DNA of 64,000 nucleotides from NCBI GenBank assembly GCA_021805825.1, contig JAJZEC010000009.1, positions 22,669 through 86,668 on the forward strand, read 5' to 3'. Below are positions 55,956-63,867 of the stretch, piece after piece. Below the pieces are notes generated by a model, which ran no database searches, had not been told where the DNA came from, and saw only the letters and a list, made by a program, of their open reading frames with translations. The position numbers were made by a program, and so were the translations under genes. Within the stretch, counting starts at the first letter, position 1, and every line of letters starts with the position of its first letter. Source of the DNA: Pseudomonadota bacterium. GTDB lineage: Bacteria > Pseudomonadota > Gammaproteobacteria > Burkholderiales > Burkholderiaceae_C.

Positions 55956-56933
55956 TCAGTTCGCCCCCGTGGTGCACAGTTGGCTCCATTCTACGACCCA
56001 GGCCTGCAAGGCCAGCGGCCCGTGCAAGGCGATCGCGCGGCTGGCCGAAGCCTGCGCCAGGCGCGTGATCCAGCGCTGCCAGCCGCCGCTGTCGCCCTGC
56101 CCGCCCAGGCGCCGCAGCGGCTCGTCCAGGCCCGGCAGGTACAGCGGGTCGAGCCCGGCCCGGCAGCGCAGCATGTCCAGGCTGATCTTCTGCAGCGCCT
56201 CGATGGCCACCGGCAGTTCGATGCTGTCGGGCTGCGGCAACCCGCCGGCGGCCAGTTGCTCGATCAGTTTGCGCGCCCATTGCAGCCCGCGCGCCGGATC
56301 GGCGTCGAACACCGCCTGCCGGCTCCACGACGCCACCGCCTGCGCTTCGGCCAGCCCCTGGCGTTGCAACTCCGCCAGCGCCTCCTTCGGCGACGGCCGC
56401 TTCCACGCCCGCAGCAGGCAGCGACTGCGCACGGTGGGCAGCACGCGATCCAGGCGGTAGCTTCCGGCGAGCAGCCACAAGCCGGGCGCGGGTTCCTCCA
56501 GCAGCTTGAGCAAGGCATTCGCGGCCGGCGCCGCCATGGCATCCAGCGGATGCACCAGTGCCACCTTCACGCCCCCGCGGTGGCTGGTGGCCTGCGCCCA
56601 ATCGATCAGCGCGCGCACCTGGTCGATGGCGATCTCGCGGCCGCCGCCGCGCGCCTGGGCCGGAGCGGCCTGGGCGTTCGGCGGCAGTGCGCCCTGCTCC
56701 ACCCCGAGATCGGCGGCCAGCGCGGCCGGAACCACCAGCCGCAGGTCCGGGTGGTTGCCGCTGCGCCACAGCCGGCAGCCCGGGCATTCGCCGCAGGGCA
56801 GGCGACGCCAGGGCTCGAGCGGGCCTGCCGCGGCTTCGCACAGCAGCCTGCCGCTGGCTTGCAGCAGGCCCTGCCAGAGGCCGGTACCGCGCTCTCCGTG
56901 GCAGAGAATCGCTGGAAAATCCGTTGGTTCCAC
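55956..56933 (-). CDS. holB: DNA polymerase III subunit delta'
   Basis: Clamp-loader subunit, 325 residues. Seen: PAILCHGERGTGLWQGLLQA (a degenerate, non-catalytic P-loop region), the zinc-binding cluster LPCGECPGCRLW followed by SGNHPDLRLV, IAIDQVRALIDWA, KVALVHPLDAMAAPAANALL, LLEEPAPGLWLLAGS and LPTVRSRC. The C-terminal helical domain is weakly conserved. Located between tmk and pilZ in the usual order. Confidence 0.94.
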   Translation of the reverse strand: MEPTDFPAILCHGERGTGLWQGLLQASGRLLCEAAAGPLEPWRRLPCGECPGCRLWRSGNHPDLRLVVPAALAADLGVEQGALPPNAQAAPAQARGGGREIAIDQVRALIDWAQATSHRGGVKVALVHPLDAMAAPAANALLKLLEEPAPGLWLLAGSYRLDRVLPTVRSRCLLRAWKRPSPKEALAELQRQGLAEAQAVASWSRQAVFDADPARGLQWARKLIEQLAAGGLPQPDSIELPVAIEALQKISLDMLRCRAGLDPLYLPGLDEPLRRLGGQGDSGGWQRWITRLAQASASRAIALHGPLALQAWVVEWSQLCTTGAN

Positions 56934-56939
56934 AGCGCT

Positions 56940-57566
56940 TTACACGTATTTCTTGAGAAAATTCCTGATCCGCTCGCCGATCTCCTGCGGGCTTTGCAGC
57001 GCGTCGATCACGCACCAGCGCGCGGGCTCTTCGGCGGCCAGTTCGAGGTAGCTCCTGCGCACGCGCTCGAAAAACGCCTCCGGTTGCTGTTCGAAGCGGT
57101 CGGGGGTGCGCTGCTGGGCCCGCAGGCGTTGCGCAGCCACCGACGACGGCAGATCCAGCAGCAGGGTGCAATCGGGAAGCAGCCCGGGATGCACCCAGTG
57201 GGCGAGGGTCTGCAGGCGGTCGCGCGGAATGCCCTTGCCCGCGCCCTGGTAGGCCAGCGTGGCGTCCGTGAAGCGGTCGCAGACCACGTCGTGACCCTGC
57301 AGCAGCGCGGGCTCGATCACCGTCAGCACGTGCTCCTGGCGCGCGGCGAACATCAGCAGCGCCTCGGTGGATGTGCTCATCGGCTCGCTGAGCAGCAGTT
57401 CCCGCAGGCGTTCGCCCAACGCGGTGCCGCCGGGTTCGCGGGTGGCGACCACGGTGCGGCCGGCCGCGCGCAGGATCTCGACCAGGGCCTCGAACTGCGT
57501 GCTCTTGCCGGCCCCGTCGATGCCCTCGAGGGTGATGAACAGGCCGCGTGGGCGGGGAGTCTTCAA
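56940..57566 (-). CDS. tmk: Thymidylate kinase
   Basis: Phosphorylates dTMP to dTDP. About 208 residues. There is no ATG or GTG at the proper place; a TTG at 57566 overlapping the mltG stop (TTGA) gives MKTPRPRGLFITLEGIDGAG. The P-loop is EGIDGAGKSTQ, then REPGGTALGERLRELLL, VVCDRFTDATLAYQGAGKGI, and the LID RTPDRFEQQPEAFFERVR. The length is typical. The frame is open upstream through mltG, which is only a shadow. Confidence 0.94.
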   Translation of the reverse strand: MKTPRPRGLFITLEGIDGAGKSTQFEALVEILRAAGRTVVATREPGGTALGERLRELLLSEPMSTSTEALLMFAARQEHVLTVIEPALLQGHDVVCDRFTDATLAYQGAGKGIPRDRLQTLAHWVHPGLLPDCTLLLDLPSSVAAQRLRAQQRTPDRFEQQPEAFFERVRRSYLELAAEEPARWCVIDALQSPQEIGERIRNFLKKYV

Positions 57567-58621
57567 GGCTGGCTCCGGTGCGGGTGCGCCAGTGTGCGCG
57601 GCGCGGGCGGCGCCGCTGCACGACTGCCCAGAATGTAGCGGCTGACCGCCGCATCGTGCTCGGCCAGAGTGTCGGAAAACACGCTGCTGCCGTCGCCGCG
57701 GGCGACGAAGTACAGCGCATGGCCGTCCGCCGGGTGCAGCGCCGCGTGCAGCGCCGCCGCCCCCGGCAGCGCGATCGGCCCCGGCGGCAGCCCGGCGTGC
57801 AGATAGGTGTTGTAGGGCGAGGCCACCCGCAGATCCTGGCGCGTCAGGCGACCGTCGTAGGCGTGCCCCAGCGCGTAGATCACGGTGGGGTCGCTCTGCA
57901 GCGGCATGCCGGCGCGCAGGCGATTGATGAACACCCCGGCGATGCGCGCGCGATCCTGCGCGCGCCCGGTTTCCTTTTCGATCATCGAGGCCAGGGTCAG
58001 CGCCTGGCGCGGGCTGCGCAGCGGCAGCCCCGGGGCGCGCCGCGCCCAGGCCTGCGCGAGTTCGCGCTGCATGCGCCGGTAGGCGCGGCGCAGCAGATCG
58101 AGCTCGCTGCTGCCGCGGCCGTAGAGGTAGGTATCGGGGAAGAACTCCCCTTCCGGGTCGAGATCCGCGGGCGCGCCGATGCGGCGCATCAACTCGCCGG
58201 GGTCGAGCCCGGCCGCATCGTGCTTCAGTTCGGGCGCGTCGTTCGCCGCCGCCAGGAACTGGGCGAAGGTCCAGCCTTCCGGAATGCTCAGCGCCAGCAG
58301 CGACTGCTGGCCGCGTGCGAGCTTGCCCAGCAGTTCCCAGGGCGTGATGCCCTGCTCGATCTGGTAGCTGCCGGCCTTGATCTGCGTGGCCTCGCCAGTC
58401 AGGCGTGCCAGCCACGAGAACCACGGAGGCGACAGGCCGACGCCCTGCGCGGCGATCTGCTCCGCTGCGCTGCGGGCGGTGCTTCCCGCGCGCAGCGAGA
58501 AGTCCAGCGGCGAAGCCCTCAGCTGCAGCGGCGACACGGCCCAGGCGAAGAACGCGCCCGCCACGGCGACCACCGCCACCGCGACCAGCAGCAGCAGGCG
58601 CAGCATCCAGCTCGATCTCAA
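57563..58621 (-). CDS. mltG: Endolytic peptidoglycan transglycosylase MltG (YceG family)
   Basis: An inner-membrane lytic transglycosylase thought to end nascent glycan strands. 352 residues: one N-terminal transmembrane segment (about 6-30), a LysM-like subdomain (LRAGSTARSAAEQIAAQGVG), KAGSYQIEQGITPWELLGKL, and the catalytic region TLASMIEKETGRAQDRARIA with its Glu, followed by FINRLRAGMPLQSDPTVIYA and YNTYLHAGLPPGPIALPG. First gene of the minus-strand tmk-holB-pilZ-tatD run. Divergent from ygfZ with 116 bases between, which contain TATACT at 58672. Confidence 0.95.
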   Translation of the reverse strand: MRSSWMLRLLLLVAVAVVAVAGAFFAWAVSPLQLRASPLDFSLRAGSTARSAAEQIAAQGVGLSPPWFSWLARLTGEATQIKAGSYQIEQGITPWELLGKLARGQQSLLALSIPEGWTFAQFLAAANDAPELKHDAAGLDPGELMRRIGAPADLDPEGEFFPDTYLYGRGSSELDLLRRAYRRMQRELAQAWARRAPGLPLRSPRQALTLASMIEKETGRAQDRARIAGVFINRLRAGMPLQSDPTVIYALGHAYDGRLTRQDLRVASPYNTYLHAGLPPGPIALPGAAALHAALHPADGHALYFVARGDGSSVFSDTLAEHDAAVSRYILGSRAAAPPAPRTLAHPHRSQP

Positions 58622-58737
58622 TGCATTCCCTCCGGGCTCGCGGCCGGCGCGCAGGATTGAAGACAGCTTTCTATACTAATCCAGTACCTGCCCGAAGCCC
58701 GCCGCGAGCGCATGGCCGGGCGTCGAACCCGCCGATC

Positions 58738-59661
58738 ATGTTCCCTACCCTGACCGAACTGCCCGATCTGGGCCTGCTGCTGGCGCGCGGGCCGCAGGCC
58801 GTCGACCTGCTGCACGCCCAGCTGACCCAGAACCTGCGCGACTGGCCCGCCGAGACCGCGCGCCCGGCCGCGCTGTGCACGCCCCAGGGCCGCGTGCTCA
58901 GCGACTTCCTGCTGTGGCGCGAGGACGAACAAGGCATCGCGCTGCTGCTGCGCAACGAGTTGCTGGCGCCGATGCTGCAACGCCTGCGCATGTACATCCT
59001 GCGCCTGCGCTGCACCGTGGAGGACGGCAGCGCGCAACACCGGGTGCATGGTCTGCTCGAGGATGCACAGGCGGCGTCGGCCGCGCCGGTCGCGCTGCAG
59101 GTCTGGCAAGTGCGACAGGCGCACGACTGCTGCTGGATCCGTCTGCCCGACGCGCCGGGGCTGCGCCGCATCCTGGTGGTGTGCCACGGCGCCGGGGACG
59201 TCGGCGCGCTGCTGCCGGGCGTGGCGCGCGGCGAGCCGCAGGGCTGGGAGCTGGCGGCCATCCGCGCCGGCGTCGCGCCCATCGGCAGCGCCACCAGCGG
59301 CAAGCTGGTGCCCCAGATGCTCAATTACGAAGCGATCGGCGCGGTCGACTTCCACAAGGGCTGCTATCCGGGGCAGGAGGTCATCGCCCGTACCCAGTTC
59401 CGCGGCACCATCAAGCGCCGGCTGTTCCGCATCGTCGGCGAGCTGCCGATGGCCGCCGGGGACGAAGTGTTCGGCAGTTCCGATCCTGCGCAGCCCTGCG
59501 GCATGGTGGTGCATGCCGCCCAGGCCGCTCCGGAGCAGTGGGAGGCGCTGGCCGAGCTCAAGCTCGACGCCCTGCAGCAGGGCACGCTGCACCTGCGCGC
59601 CGCCGACGGCGCGCAGCTGCTGCCCGCCACCCTGCCCTATGCGCTGCCGCCGCAGGATTGA
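58738..59661 (+). CDS. ygfZ: YgfZ family folate-dependent iron-sulfur cluster protein
   Basis: YgfZ helps maintain certain Fe-S enzymes such as MiaB. 307 residues from MFPTLTELPDLGLLLARGPQ; the open frame upstream is not coding-like. The hallmark motif is FHKGCYPGQEVIARTQFRGT (K-G-C-Y-x-G-Q-E), preceded by LLHAQLTQNLRDWP, LCTPQGRVLSDFLLWR and KLVPQMLNYEAIGAVDF. The fold resembles aminomethyltransferase. The next gene follows after 9 bases. Confidence 0.94.
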   Translation: MFPTLTELPDLGLLLARGPQAVDLLHAQLTQNLRDWPAETARPAALCTPQGRVLSDFLLWREDEQGIALLLRNELLAPMLQRLRMYILRLRCTVEDGSAQHRVHGLLEDAQAASAAPVALQVWQVRQAHDCCWIRLPDAPGLRRILVVCHGAGDVGALLPGVARGEPQGWELAAIRAGVAPIGSATSGKLVPQMLNYEAIGAVDFHKGCYPGQEVIARTQFRGTIKRRLFRIVGELPMAAGDEVFGSSDPAQPCGMVVHAAQAAPEQWEALAELKLDALQQGTLHLRAADGAQLLPATLPYALPPQD

Positions 59662-59670
59662 AGGATCGGC

Positions 59671-60510
59671 ATGTGCCTGATCGCCTGGTCGTGGCAGCCG
59701 GCGAGCGATTGCCCGCTGCTGCTGGCCGCCAACCGCGACGAGTGGCTGCAGCGCCCGGCCGCGCCCATGCACTGGTGGCCTGCCGAGGGCGGCGTGCAGA
59801 TGCTGGCCGGACGCGACCTGCAGGGCGGCGGAGCCTGGCTGGGACTCAGCCGCGATGGCCGCCTGGCCGCGCTGACCAATGTGCGCGAAGCCGATGCCGC
59901 GGCGGGGCACCGACCCTCGCGCGGCCATCTGGTGCTGCGCTTCCTGCAGCGCATGCATCCGCTGCAGCCGCGGGCCTGGAGCGATGGGGGCGTCGCGTCG
60001 TGGGCGCAGGAGCTCGCCGGCGGCATGCAGACCTGGGCGGGATTCAACCTGCTGCTGGCCGACCTGCGACGCGGCGAGATGCACTGGATCTCCAACCGCG
60101 CCCCGGCGCCGCGCGCGGTGGATGCCGGGGTGCACGGCCTGTCCAATGCCGCTCTCGACACCCCGTGGCCGAAGGTGCGCAGGCTCAAGCTCGGACTGGC
60201 TGCCTGCCTGCGCTCGGGTTGCGACGCCGACGGCGCCTTTGACGCGCTGCTCGGGCACCTGGCCGATCCCGCGCCCGCCAGCCCGGCGCAACTGCGCGCC
60301 CAGCCGGAAAGCCTGCCGCTGACGCCGCAATGGAAGCGCGGCCTGTCGGCACCCTTCATCCGCCTGCCGGGCTACGGCACCCGCTGCTCGACCCTGCTGC
60401 GGGCCGGAGCCGATGGCAGCATGCGGGTGCTGGAGGTGCAGCACCAGGAAGGCGGGGCGCGCCGCGCATTTGCCTGGAACTGGCGCGCGCCCGAAGCCCC
60501 GGCGCAGTGA
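59671..60510 (+). CDS. NRDE family protein (Ser/Thr-rich T10/DGCR-type)
   Basis: 279 residues. Starts MCLIAWSWQPASDCPLLLAA followed by NRDEWLQRPAAPMHWWP, which contains the family-naming Asn-Arg-Asp-Glu. Then LAGRDLQGGGAWLGLSRDGR, ALTNVRE and FNLLLADLRRGEMHWISNR. The Cys at position 2 and the NRDE fold resemble N-terminal nucleophile hydrolases, but no activity is established for the family. Close spacing suggests cotranscription with ygfZ. Confidence 0.88.
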   Translation: MCLIAWSWQPASDCPLLLAANRDEWLQRPAAPMHWWPAEGGVQMLAGRDLQGGGAWLGLSRDGRLAALTNVREADAAAGHRPSRGHLVLRFLQRMHPLQPRAWSDGGVASWAQELAGGMQTWAGFNLLLADLRRGEMHWISNRAPAPRAVDAGVHGLSNAALDTPWPKVRRLKLGLAACLRSGCDADGAFDALLGHLADPAPASPAQLRAQPESLPLTPQWKRGLSAPFIRLPGYGTRCSTLLRAGADGSMRVLEVQHQEGGARRAFAWNWRAPEAPAQ

Positions 60511-60568
60511 CATCCCCTTACATCGCGCATCCCGGCTAGGCTTTGCCCTCCGCTGCCCGTGCGCCCTG

Positions 60569-61798
60569 ATGCGCCTCGCCTCGATGTCCGCTGCCTGCGC
60601 CGTACCCGACTTCCCGCTCCACGCCCACCCCAGGCTGCATCCGGCCTTCCTGCCTCTGATGTCCCTGGCCTGCGCCATCGCGGTGGCCAACATCTATTAC
60701 GCGCAACCGCTGCTGGATCAGCTCGCCCTGGGGTTCCACACCTCGGTGGCCGGCATCTCGGCGGTACCGGCCTGCACGCAGTTGGGCTACGCCGCGGGCC
60801 TGATCGCGCTCGGGCCGCTCGGCGACCGCTATCCGCGGCACCGCGTCATCATGGTCATCGGCGCGGCCCTGGTGCTGATGCTGCTGGGGGCTGCGCTCGC
60901 GCCCACGGTGCCGCTGCTGGCTGCGGCCAGCCTGGGCGTCGGCCTGACTGCGTCGCTGGCGCAGCAGATCATCCCGCTGGTGGCGCATCTGGCCACGCCC
61001 GAGCGCCGCGGGCGGGCGATCGGGCTGGTGATGAGCGGGCTGCTGCTGGGCATCCTCGGTGGCCGCGTGGTGGCCGGCATGCTCGGGCAGTGGCTGGGCT
61101 GGCGCATGGTGTTCGGCCTGGCCGCCGTGCTCAATCTGGGCTCGCTGGCGATGCTGTGGCGGGTGCTGCCCCGGCTGCCGGTGGAGAACGCGGCGGGCGG
61201 CGGCTACCTGCAGCTCGTGGCCTCGACCGTGCGCCAGTTCGGGCGTCATGCCGAGCTGCGCTCGGCATCCCTGGTCGGCGCCCTGTTCTTCGCTTCCTTC
61301 AGCGTGTTCTGGGTCGGCCTGACGCCGCTGCTGGCCGCGCCGCCCTACGATCTGGGCCCCGCCGCGGCAGGGCTGTTCGGCATCCTGGGCCTGACCGGTG
61401 CGCTGGTCGCGCCGCTTTCAGGCCGGCGCTCGGATCGGCCGGGCGGTGCGCGCCGGGTGCTCTACCTGGCGCTGGCTTGCGTGGTCCTGTCCTGGCTGGT
61501 GTTCGCCGGCGCGCGCCAGTCCATTGCCTGGCTGGTGCTCGGCGTGGTGCTGCTCGACGCCGGTGTGCAGGGATCGCAGATCGCCAATCAGACGCGCATC
61601 TTCGCCCTCGATGCGGCGGCGCGCAGCCGGATCAATGCCACCTACATGACGCTGTATTTCCTGGGAGGCGCGGCCGGCACCGCGATCGCCGGGCAGGCCT
61701 GGGGCTTTGGCGGCTGGCCGGCGGTGGTCGGCGCCGGCGCCGGCCTGGGAGTGCTGGCGCTGCTGCTGCACGCGCTGTGGAACCCGAGCCGGCGCTGA
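60569..61798 (+). CDS. MFS transporter (drug/sugar efflux type)
   Basis: 409 residues from the ATG at 60569; the ATG at 60584 (MSAACAVPDF) is an alternative. Twelve hydrophobic segments. Early: MSLACAIAVANIYYAQPLLD, LGYAAGLIALGPLGDRYPRH (motif A with G-x-x-x-D-R-x-x-R), PERRGRAIGLVMSGLLLGIL (motif C region). Second half: PLSGRRSDRPGGARRVLYLA, QTRIFALDAAARSRINATYM. The I-Y-Y-A-Q-P-L-L start is typical of one efflux subgroup. Substrate unknown. Convergent with the OYE gene, 21 bases apart. Confidence 0.88.
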   Translation: MRLASMSAACAVPDFPLHAHPRLHPAFLPLMSLACAIAVANIYYAQPLLDQLALGFHTSVAGISAVPACTQLGYAAGLIALGPLGDRYPRHRVIMVIGAALVLMLLGAALAPTVPLLAAASLGVGLTASLAQQIIPLVAHLATPERRGRAIGLVMSGLLLGILGGRVVAGMLGQWLGWRMVFGLAAVLNLGSLAMLWRVLPRLPVENAAGGGYLQLVASTVRQFGRHAELRSASLVGALFFASFSVFWVGLTPLLAAPPYDLGPAAAGLFGILGLTGALVAPLSGRRSDRPGGARRVLYLALACVVLSWLVFAGARQSIAWLVLGVVLLDAGVQGSQIANQTRIFALDAAARSRINATYMTLYFLGGAAGTAIAGQAWGFGGWPAVVGAGAGLGVLALLLHALWNPSRR

Positions 61799-61819
61799 CG
61801 CCGCGCGCCACGTCTTCGC

Positions 61820-62935
61820 TCAGCGCTGCGCCACGCGCGCTCCGGCGAACACGTCGCGCGCCGCGGCGGGCGCGCTGCGCCAGTACTGGCGCGGGGCCTC
61901 CACGCTGGCACCCAGCGCGGCCGCGGCGTGCCAGGGCCAGCGGGGATTCCACAGCAGCGCGCGCGCCAGCGCGACCATGTCGGCCTTCCCGCTCGCGACG
62001 ATGTCCTCGGCCTGCTGTGGCTCGGTGATCATGCCCACTGCCATCGTCGGCAGCCCGCAGGCCGCACGCACCGCCTCCGCGAGGTGCACCTGGTAGCCCG
62101 GGCCGACGGGGATGCGCTGCCGCGGCGAGATGCCGCCGGACGATACGTCGATCCAGTCGCAGCCGCGTCGCGCCAGTTCCTGCGCGAAGCGGGCGGTCTG
62201 TTCGAGGTCGAGCCCGCCGTCGACCCAGTCGACGGCCGAAACCCGCACCCCCAGCGGGAAGCCGGCCGGCAGCACCTGGCGCACGGCGTCGAACACCTCC
62301 AGCGGGTAGCGCATGCGCGCGGCCGGCGTGCCGCCGTAGGCGTCGCTGCGCTGATTGGAAAGCGGGGACAGGAACTCGTGCAGCAGGTAGCCATGCGCTA
62401 CATGCAGTTCGATGGCCTGCAGGCCCAGGCGCAAGGCCCGCTGCGCGGCGTGCACGAAGGCTTCGCGGATGCGCGCCAGCCCGGCGCTGTCGAGCGCGGC
62501 CGGAGCTGCTTCGCCATCGCCGTGCGGCAGCGCGGAGGGTGCCTGGGTGCGCCAGCCGCCCTGCGCCGCGCCGAGCAGTGCGCCGCCGTCCCAGGGCCGC
62601 GCGCTCGAAGCCTTGCGCCCGGCATGCGCAAGCTGAATGCCCAACGGCACCGAACCGGCCTGGCGTACCGCATCCAGCACCCTGCCGAGGGCACGTTCGT
62701 TGGCCTCCGAGTACAGGCCCAGGCAGCCGGGGGTGATGCGGCCGAGATCCTCGACCGCGGTGGCTTCGAGCAGCAACAGCCCCGCTCCGCTTTGCGCCAG
62801 CTGGCCGAGGTGCACGGTGTGCCAGTCCGAGGCGCAGCCCTGCTCGGCGCTGTACTGGCACATCGGGCTGACGATGATCCGGTTGGGCAGGCGCAATGCG
62901 CCGACTTCGATCGAGGAAAACAGTTGGCTTGGCAT
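61820..62935 (-). CDS. NADH:flavin oxidoreductase, YqjM-type old yellow enzyme
   Basis: An FMN-dependent ene-reductase, 371 residues from MPSQLFSSIEVGALRLPNRI. The subclass marker is SPMCQYSAEQGCASDWH (Cys and Tyr of YqjM/XenA enzymes). Further: LGIQLAHAGRKASSA, IELHVAHGYLLHEFLSPLSN with QRSDAYGG (substrate His-x-x-His and the R-x-D-x-Y-G-G motif), DVSSGGISP, and ALARALLWNPRWPWHAA. Such enzymes detoxify electrophilic alkenes and nitro compounds; the physiological substrate is unknown. Confidence 0.93.
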   Translation of the reverse strand: MPSQLFSSIEVGALRLPNRIIVSPMCQYSAEQGCASDWHTVHLGQLAQSGAGLLLLEATAVEDLGRITPGCLGLYSEANERALGRVLDAVRQAGSVPLGIQLAHAGRKASSARPWDGGALLGAAQGGWRTQAPSALPHGDGEAAPAALDSAGLARIREAFVHAAQRALRLGLQAIELHVAHGYLLHEFLSPLSNQRSDAYGGTPAARMRYPLEVFDAVRQVLPAGFPLGVRVSAVDWVDGGLDLEQTARFAQELARRGCDWIDVSSGGISPRQRIPVGPGYQVHLAEAVRAACGLPTMAVGMITEPQQAEDIVASGKADMVALARALLWNPRWPWHAAAALGASVEAPRQYWRSAPAAARDVFAGARVAQR

Positions 62936-63046
62936 GGTTCCCGGAAGGCAAGGCAATGACAACGTTGGCAAAGGGGGAACTATACGGATTCCCCCTGGGC
63001 CGCGCTGCCACCCAGCGGCCCTGCCGCCCGGGACGACTGCTGCCGA

Positions 63047-63511
63047 TCAATGGCGGGTACCGGGCTGGGCTCCTCCTTGCAGGCCACCCTTGCGCCCGGC
63101 CTCGGCTGCGCGCTCGGGATCGTTGGCGAAGTTGCCGCCCGACACCTGGCCGCCCTTGTGGCCGGCCTCGGCCGCGCGCTCGGGGTCGTTCTTGAAGTTG
63201 CCGCCGGAGACCTGGCCGCCCTTGTGGCCGGCCTCGGCGGCGCGCGCGGGATCGTTCTTGAAGTTGCCACCGGAGACCTGGCCACCCTTGTGGCCGGCCT
63301 CGGCGGCGCGCGCGGGGTCGTTCTTGAAGTTGCCGCCGGAGACCTGGCCACCCTTGTGGCCGGCCTCGGCCGCGCGTTCGGGATCGTTCCTGAAATTGCC
63401 TCCCGAGGCCTGCCCGCCCTTGGACGCGATTTCGCGCTGCTGCTCCTCGCTCATCGAGGCGAAACCGCGCTGCGCGGTACCGGTGCTTTGCTGCTTGGCA
63501 TGTTCAGCCAT
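63047..63511 (-). CDS. KGG-repeat general stress protein
   Basis: 154 residues, highly hydrophilic, rich in Gly, Lys, Ala and Asn. Start MAEHAKQQSTGTAQRGFASM, then SEEQQREIASKGG, and five 22-residue repeats of the type GQVSGGNFKNDPARAAEAGH (residues 33-142). The K-G-G plus S/T-G-G-N-F motif defines the KGG/Con-10 or GsiB-like stress family, presumed desiccation or starvation protectants. Most relatives have two to four repeats. An AGGAGAAAG ribosome binding site precedes the ATG. 111 bases separate its stop from the OYE start. Confidence 0.9.
   Translation of the reverse strand: MAEHAKQQSTGTAQRGFASMSEEQQREIASKGGQASGGNFRNDPERAAEAGHKGGQVSGGNFKNDPARAAEAGHKGGQVSGGNFKNDPARAAEAGHKGGQVSGGNFKNDPERAAEAGHKGGQVSGGNFANDPERAAEAGRKGGLQGGAQPGTRH
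63086..63415 (-). repeat. Five tandem 66-bp repeats inside the KGG gene
   Basis: The coding repeats are also near identical as DNA, with an exact 66-base period. Units two and three (residues 55-98) encode identical peptides, and units one, four and five differ at a few codons (K/R/A, A/E, H/R, V/A). Array length can change by recombination without shifting the frame. Confidence 0.9.
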
Positions 63512-63867
63512 GGCTTTCTCCTGGTGCTTGCAGTCGATGGGATGAAACTCCGGTGCATGGGGGGATGCGGTACGGATGCGCAGGCCTGTGGAGTGCATGC
63601 GGGAAGCAGGCAAAAGCAGGCGAGGTGCAGGCTGGATGCAGGCTGGATGCAGGCTGGGTGGGCGCAGGATCGTTCCTGGAAAAGCCTTCCGCCTGCAACG
63701 GAGCCCGGCTGCACCGGGAATGCACCGTAGGTGCGCCTGATCCGCGCGTGCAAATCGAACAGCACGCCTGGTTACGCTCCATATTCGCGACAGTCCGCAA
63801 TATCCATGCGCCTTCATCCTAGACCCCGAAGAGTCGCCGTGCCGGAGTATCGTATATACCCCAGCGC
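63512..63867. other. Intergenic region upstream of the KGG gene, with three 11-bp tandem repeats
   Basis: About 350 bases without a supported gene. It should hold the KGG gene promoter, but no convincing element was assigned. TGCAGGCTGGA occurs in tandem at 63626, 63637 and (last base G) 63648, with looser GCAGG repeats just before it. The part near 63770-63860 is less G+C-rich (ATATTCGC, CGTATATACC). Confidence 0.6.

Noticed and set aside
63086..63415. Regular 66-bp repeats considered as a CRISPR array
   Set aside because: There are no unique spacers; the repeats are contiguous, in frame, and encode the KGG protein repeats. No cas genes are nearby.
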